Shown here: piece by piece, positions 7,334 to 8,792 of the stretch
How positions within the stretch are numbered: the stretch's first letter is position 1
Layout: every line of letters begins with the position of its first letter
Source of the DNA: JANNFX01 sp031380225
GTDB taxonomy: Bacteria; Pseudomonadota; Alphaproteobacteria; Rhizobiales; Hyphomicrobiaceae
Length of the DNA: 8,792 bases
Reading direction: 5' to 3'
Assembly: GCA_031380225.1 (NCBI GenBank)
Contig: JANNFX010000209.1
Location: 1-8,792 of the forward strand
Translations under genes and position numbers: made by a program
Notes under the pieces: generated by a model
Told to the model about the DNA's origin: nothing
Databases searched by the model: none
Seen by the model: the letters and a program-made list of their open reading frames with translations, nothing else

Positions 7334-7678
7334 CTACTTTGCCGGTGCAGTCGCCATTGCTAGATCTGCTTTTGCTGCTGTTACAGCCTTTGGTGCTACC
7401 GTGACAATAAACGATGCGCTACCGTTTGCAGCGGTTCCTGCGGCCGGCGTCACATTGATTGTGAAGTCAGACGGCGAGACCAAAGTCGCGGGCGCCAGTG
7501 TTGGGGCGACCGTGATCTCAGCAACCTTGGGACTGCTGCCGTTGTAAAAGTCCTTGTACCACTGTGCATTGCTGAGCACCGCATTGTGGACAGTTAACGA
7601 CGTCAATGCGACGGCGCCCAAAAACAATGGAATTCCCACTGTCGGGTGCACCACACACCACAATCTACCGTTATTCAT
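7334..7678 (-). CDS. pucA: LH2 (B800-850-type) light-harvesting alpha subunit with long C-terminal extension
   Basis: This is the alpha apoprotein of the peripheral antenna ring, with a single transmembrane helix and a periplasmic C-terminus. The 114-residue sequence starts MNNGRLWCVVHPTVGIP, typical of LH2 alpha, where the N-terminal Met region ligates B800. His31 in TVHNAVLS is the B850 magnesium ligand, and WYKDFYNG (40-47) is the usual C-terminal membrane edge. Using LH2 alpha numbering, the B850 hydrogen-bonding positions are Tyr41, Phe44 and Tyr45 instead of Phe41-Tyr44-Trp45 or Tyr44-Tyr45. Ordinary LH2 alpha chains have about 53-60 residues. Here about 62 more follow, rich in Ala, Val, Pro and Thr, with three similar short segments: ITVAP, INVTP and VTVAP. 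It starts 12 nt after pucB, with GGGAG upstream. The frame is open throughout and ends in TAG. Confidence 0.93.
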   Translation of the reverse strand: MNNGRLWCVVHPTVGIPLFLGAVALTSLTVHNAVLSNAQWYKDFYNGSSPKVAEITVAPTLAPATLVSPSDFTINVTPAAGTAANGSASFIVTVAPKAVTAAKADLAMATAPAK

Positions 7679-7690
7679 TGCCGCTCTCCC

Positions 7691-7846
7691 TTAATGCAGC
7701 CAAGGCGTATAGGTGTACGCCAGGATATGCGCGATCAACGCCACGACGAAGAATACGCGGGCGCCATCGATAATTTGCCGGTGTAGCTCTTCGGACTCTC
7801 TGATTGTCAGGCCTGTCGGCCAGACTTTGTTTGGATCATCTGCCAT
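7691..7846 (-). CDS. pucB: LH2 light-harvesting beta subunit
   Basis: The beta apoprotein of LH2 spans the inner membrane once, with its N-terminus in the cytoplasm. The product has 51 residues: MADDPNKVWPTGLTIRESEE is the polar N-terminus, LHRQIIDGARVFFVVALIAH covers the start of the helix, and ILAYTYTPWLH is the C-terminus. Compared with the known Rhodoblastus acidophilus LH2 beta chain, His40 (beta-His30) is the B850 ligand. His22 (beta-His12) and Arg30 (beta-Arg20) match the residues near B800, so both pigment sites look intact. The TPWLH end is characteristic. The start is decided by a strong AAAGGAGG (7860-7853) six bases before the ATG. The order beta then alpha with a 12-nt gap is the standard pucBA layout. 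Confidence 0.95.
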   Translation of the reverse strand: MADDPNKVWPTGLTIRESEELHRQIIDGARVFFVVALIAHILAYTYTPWLH

Positions 7847-7852
7847 CAACGT

Positions 7853-7900
7853 CCTCCTTTAGTGCCGCACGAACCATTTCGTGCGGGACCCTCATCGGGT
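7853..7900 (-). promoter_or_regulatory. pucB ribosome binding site with upstream hairpins
   Basis: On the minus strand a small ACCC-GATGA-GGGT hairpin (7900-7888) is followed by a perfect 9-bp stem CCGCACGAA-ATGG-TTCGTGCGG (7886-7865), and four nt later by the ribosome binding sequence AAAGGAGG (7860-7853). The stem does not include the ribosome site and has no T tract, so it is more likely a 5' stabiliser or protein target than a terminator. Function is inferred. Confidence 0.5.
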
Positions 7901-8154
7901 TCTTTTATGCCGCCGGGTTTGTTGCAGCCCGCCAGCCGTTATTTGTCAGGATGGTTTGCACATCCTCAGTTCCACACTGACAAGACCAGCGGCCGAGCGT
8001 TGGTTTGGAGACGCGCGCGGCCATTCCGGACGTTAGTGTCAGCCAACTGTTCCGCTGGACGTATCCAGCATTTCAGTCAACCAGACACCAATCGTCCACA
8101 TAAGTTGACACATTAAAGCGTCAATAGCGTTTCACACTTTATTTCTAATGTCAA
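7901..8154 (-). promoter_or_regulatory. Putative pucBAC promoter/operator and leader region
   Basis: There is no gene here; this is where the puc promoter should be. TTGAC boxes cluster at 8154-8150, 8124-8120 and 8080-8076 on the minus strand and at 8105-8109 on the plus strand; two of them form TTGAC-N10-GTCAA (8105-8124). A nested dyad spans 8036-8088 (GTGTC/GACAC outside, GCTGGA-N4-TCCAGC inside). A composite dyad spans 7943-7983 (TTGTCAG/CTGACAA around AGGATG-N7-CATCCT). Weak promoter candidates on the minus strand are TTGACG-N16-TATGTG (from 8124) and TTGTCA-N17-TGCAAA (from 7983); the latter would put the start about 100 nt before pucB. No exact TGT-N12-ACA (PpsR/CrtJ) site was found. 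Confidence 0.4.
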
Positions 8155-8526
8155 TGCGTGCTCGGGATTGCAAACCGGCGCGCAAATAGCGGCTTAGCCC
8201 CTGATTTTCAGCCGATTTGAGGGGGGTGGTCAGGGGCGAATCTGCCGTGCTGCGCTGAGATCTGACGGAATCGGGGTGGCGTTCGGCGGGACGGGTCAGA
8301 CTGGCATTGTGTTGTGCATCAAAAATCGAGAGTGCGATCCGCGTCAGTGAATGGTGCGAACTGCATTTCAATCGAAAGAGATTGGCGGCGTGATCCAAGA
8401 CATCCAAATTCAGTGATGCTCGGACGCAGACACGGCAATGTACCACTGGTCGAGCAGGAAAAGTTCCCCGCTTGAAATGCAGGTCACTTTGTTGCTTTTA
8501 CTGATCAGAGAAATCTGGAGTTGCCG
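8155..8526. other. Gene-free stretch between puc upstream region and alaS
   Basis: I see no gene here. The longest open frame on the minus strand (104 codons, 8446-8132) has no recognisable domain, no good ribosome site and a composition like translated non-coding DNA. An 8-bp inverted repeat GCCCCTGA/TCAGGGGC (8197-8204 and 8230-8237) with a 25-nt spacer is the only marked structure. It has no T tract, so it is not an obvious alaS terminator. A small RNA cannot be excluded. Confidence 0.35.
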
Positions 8527-8792
8527 TCAACCTGCCAGTACCATTTCTATAGCGCGCAATGCGTCGGCGGCTTTCGAGCCGTCGGGGCCGCCAGCTTGCG
8601 CCATGTCGGCACGGCCGCCGCCGCCCTTTCCACCAAGGGCCTCTGCACCAACTTTGACGAGATCGACCGCGCTCCAAGATTTAGTGAGATCGTCTGTGAC
8701 GCCGACGGCAAGACCTGCCTTGCCATCTTCAGTAACACCGACAACTGCAACTACACCGGATACGACGTGCTTTTTGCCATCATCGATGAGAC
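8527..8792 (-). CDS. alaS: Alanyl-tRNA synthetase, C-terminal end (5' part beyond window)
   Basis: AlaRS charges tRNA-Ala with alanine in the cytoplasm. The last 87 complete codons and a TGA stop are visible. The sequence runs LIDDGKKHVVSGVVAVVGVT at the window edge, then DLTKSWSAVDLVKVGAEALG, then GGKGGGGRADMAQAGG, the well-known glycine-rich signature of the AlaS C-terminal DHHA1 domain, and ends IEMVLAG. The catalytic, tRNA-recognition and editing domains lie outside the window. It points the same way as puc but is separated from it by about 680 bases, so read-through is unlikely to be its main link to puc. No terminator was clear. Confidence 0.95.
   Translation of the reverse strand, partial: LIDDGKKHVVSGVVAVVGVTEDGKAGLAVGVTDDLTKSWSAVDLVKVGAEALGGKGGGGRADMAQAGGPDGSKAADALRAIEMVLAG

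Noticed and set aside
7065..7547. 160-codon plus-strand open frame opposite pucC and pucA
   Set aside because: It is the antisense shadow of two well-identified genes and their hairpin.
7945..7963. PpsR/CrtJ site
   Set aside because: The spacing is TGT-N13-ACA rather than TGT-N12-ACA, so it is noted only as part of a dyad.
8132..8446. 104-codon open frame on the minus strand upstream of puc
   Set aside because: No domain, no ribosome site, mixed composition, and it overlaps the dyad-rich region; treated as non-coding.
1..8792. CRISPR array, tRNA or rRNA genes, insertion sequences, phage attachment sites
   Set aside because: No spaced direct repeats, transposase or integrase frames, terminal inverted repeats or recognisable tRNA arms were found on either strand; the only tandem repeat is inside a coding gene.

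Overview
The window looks like chromosomal DNA from an anoxygenic phototrophic alphaproteobacterium, probably a purple non-sulfur member of the Hyphomicrobiales. The evidence is a complete LH2 (peripheral antenna) operon, pucB-pucA-pucC, together with alphaproteobacterial-type HisC, TyrC, FabI and IspG proteins and moderately high G+C (estimated by eye). I cannot name the genus. No bch, crt, puf or puh genes are present, so this is an antenna locus set among housekeeping genes rather than part of a photosynthesis gene cluster core.

Layout: (1) About 1-1741, minus strand: hisC followed by the 5' two-thirds of a prephenate/arogenate dehydrogenase gene (tyrC), overlapping as GTGA, with a sigma70-like promoter just upstream. 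(2) About 1960-3425, minus strand: fabI (enoyl-ACP reductase) followed 11 nt later by a histidine-phosphatase (phosphoglycerate-mutase-like) gene. (3) 3645-4934, plus strand: ispG, divergent from fabI. (4) 5132-7846, minus strand: the antenna operon, transcribed pucB, pucA, a terminator-like UUCG hairpin, pucC, and then an unrecognised 201-aa protein. (5) 7847-8526: a gene-free stretch of about 680 bases, rich in dyads, which should hold the puc promoter and leader. (6) 8527-8792, minus strand: the 3' end of alaS.

How the parts work together: PucB and PucA are the beta and alpha apoproteins that bind B800 and B850 bacteriochlorophyll in the LH2 ring. PucC is the membrane protein needed for LH2 assembly or pigment delivery. 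The hairpin between pucA and pucC probably allows the two structural genes to be expressed far above pucC and the downstream gene. IspG, encoded convergently nearby, works in the MEP pathway that feeds the phytyl tail of bacteriochlorophyll and carotenoids, although it is also a general housekeeping gene.

The most interesting points are: (a) the LH2 alpha subunit has a C-terminal extension of about 62 residues rich in Ala, Val, Pro and Thr; (b) its B850-tuning positions are Tyr41-Phe44-Tyr45, which predicts a blue-shifted LH2; (c) the gene after pucC encodes a protein whose C-terminal 80 residues are five contiguous 16-residue repeats in perfect register, in the place occupied by the accessory genes pucDE in Rhodobacter capsulatus; (d) the puc upstream region has a cluster of TTGAC boxes and several nested dyads, including a 9-bp hairpin just before the pucB ribosome binding site.
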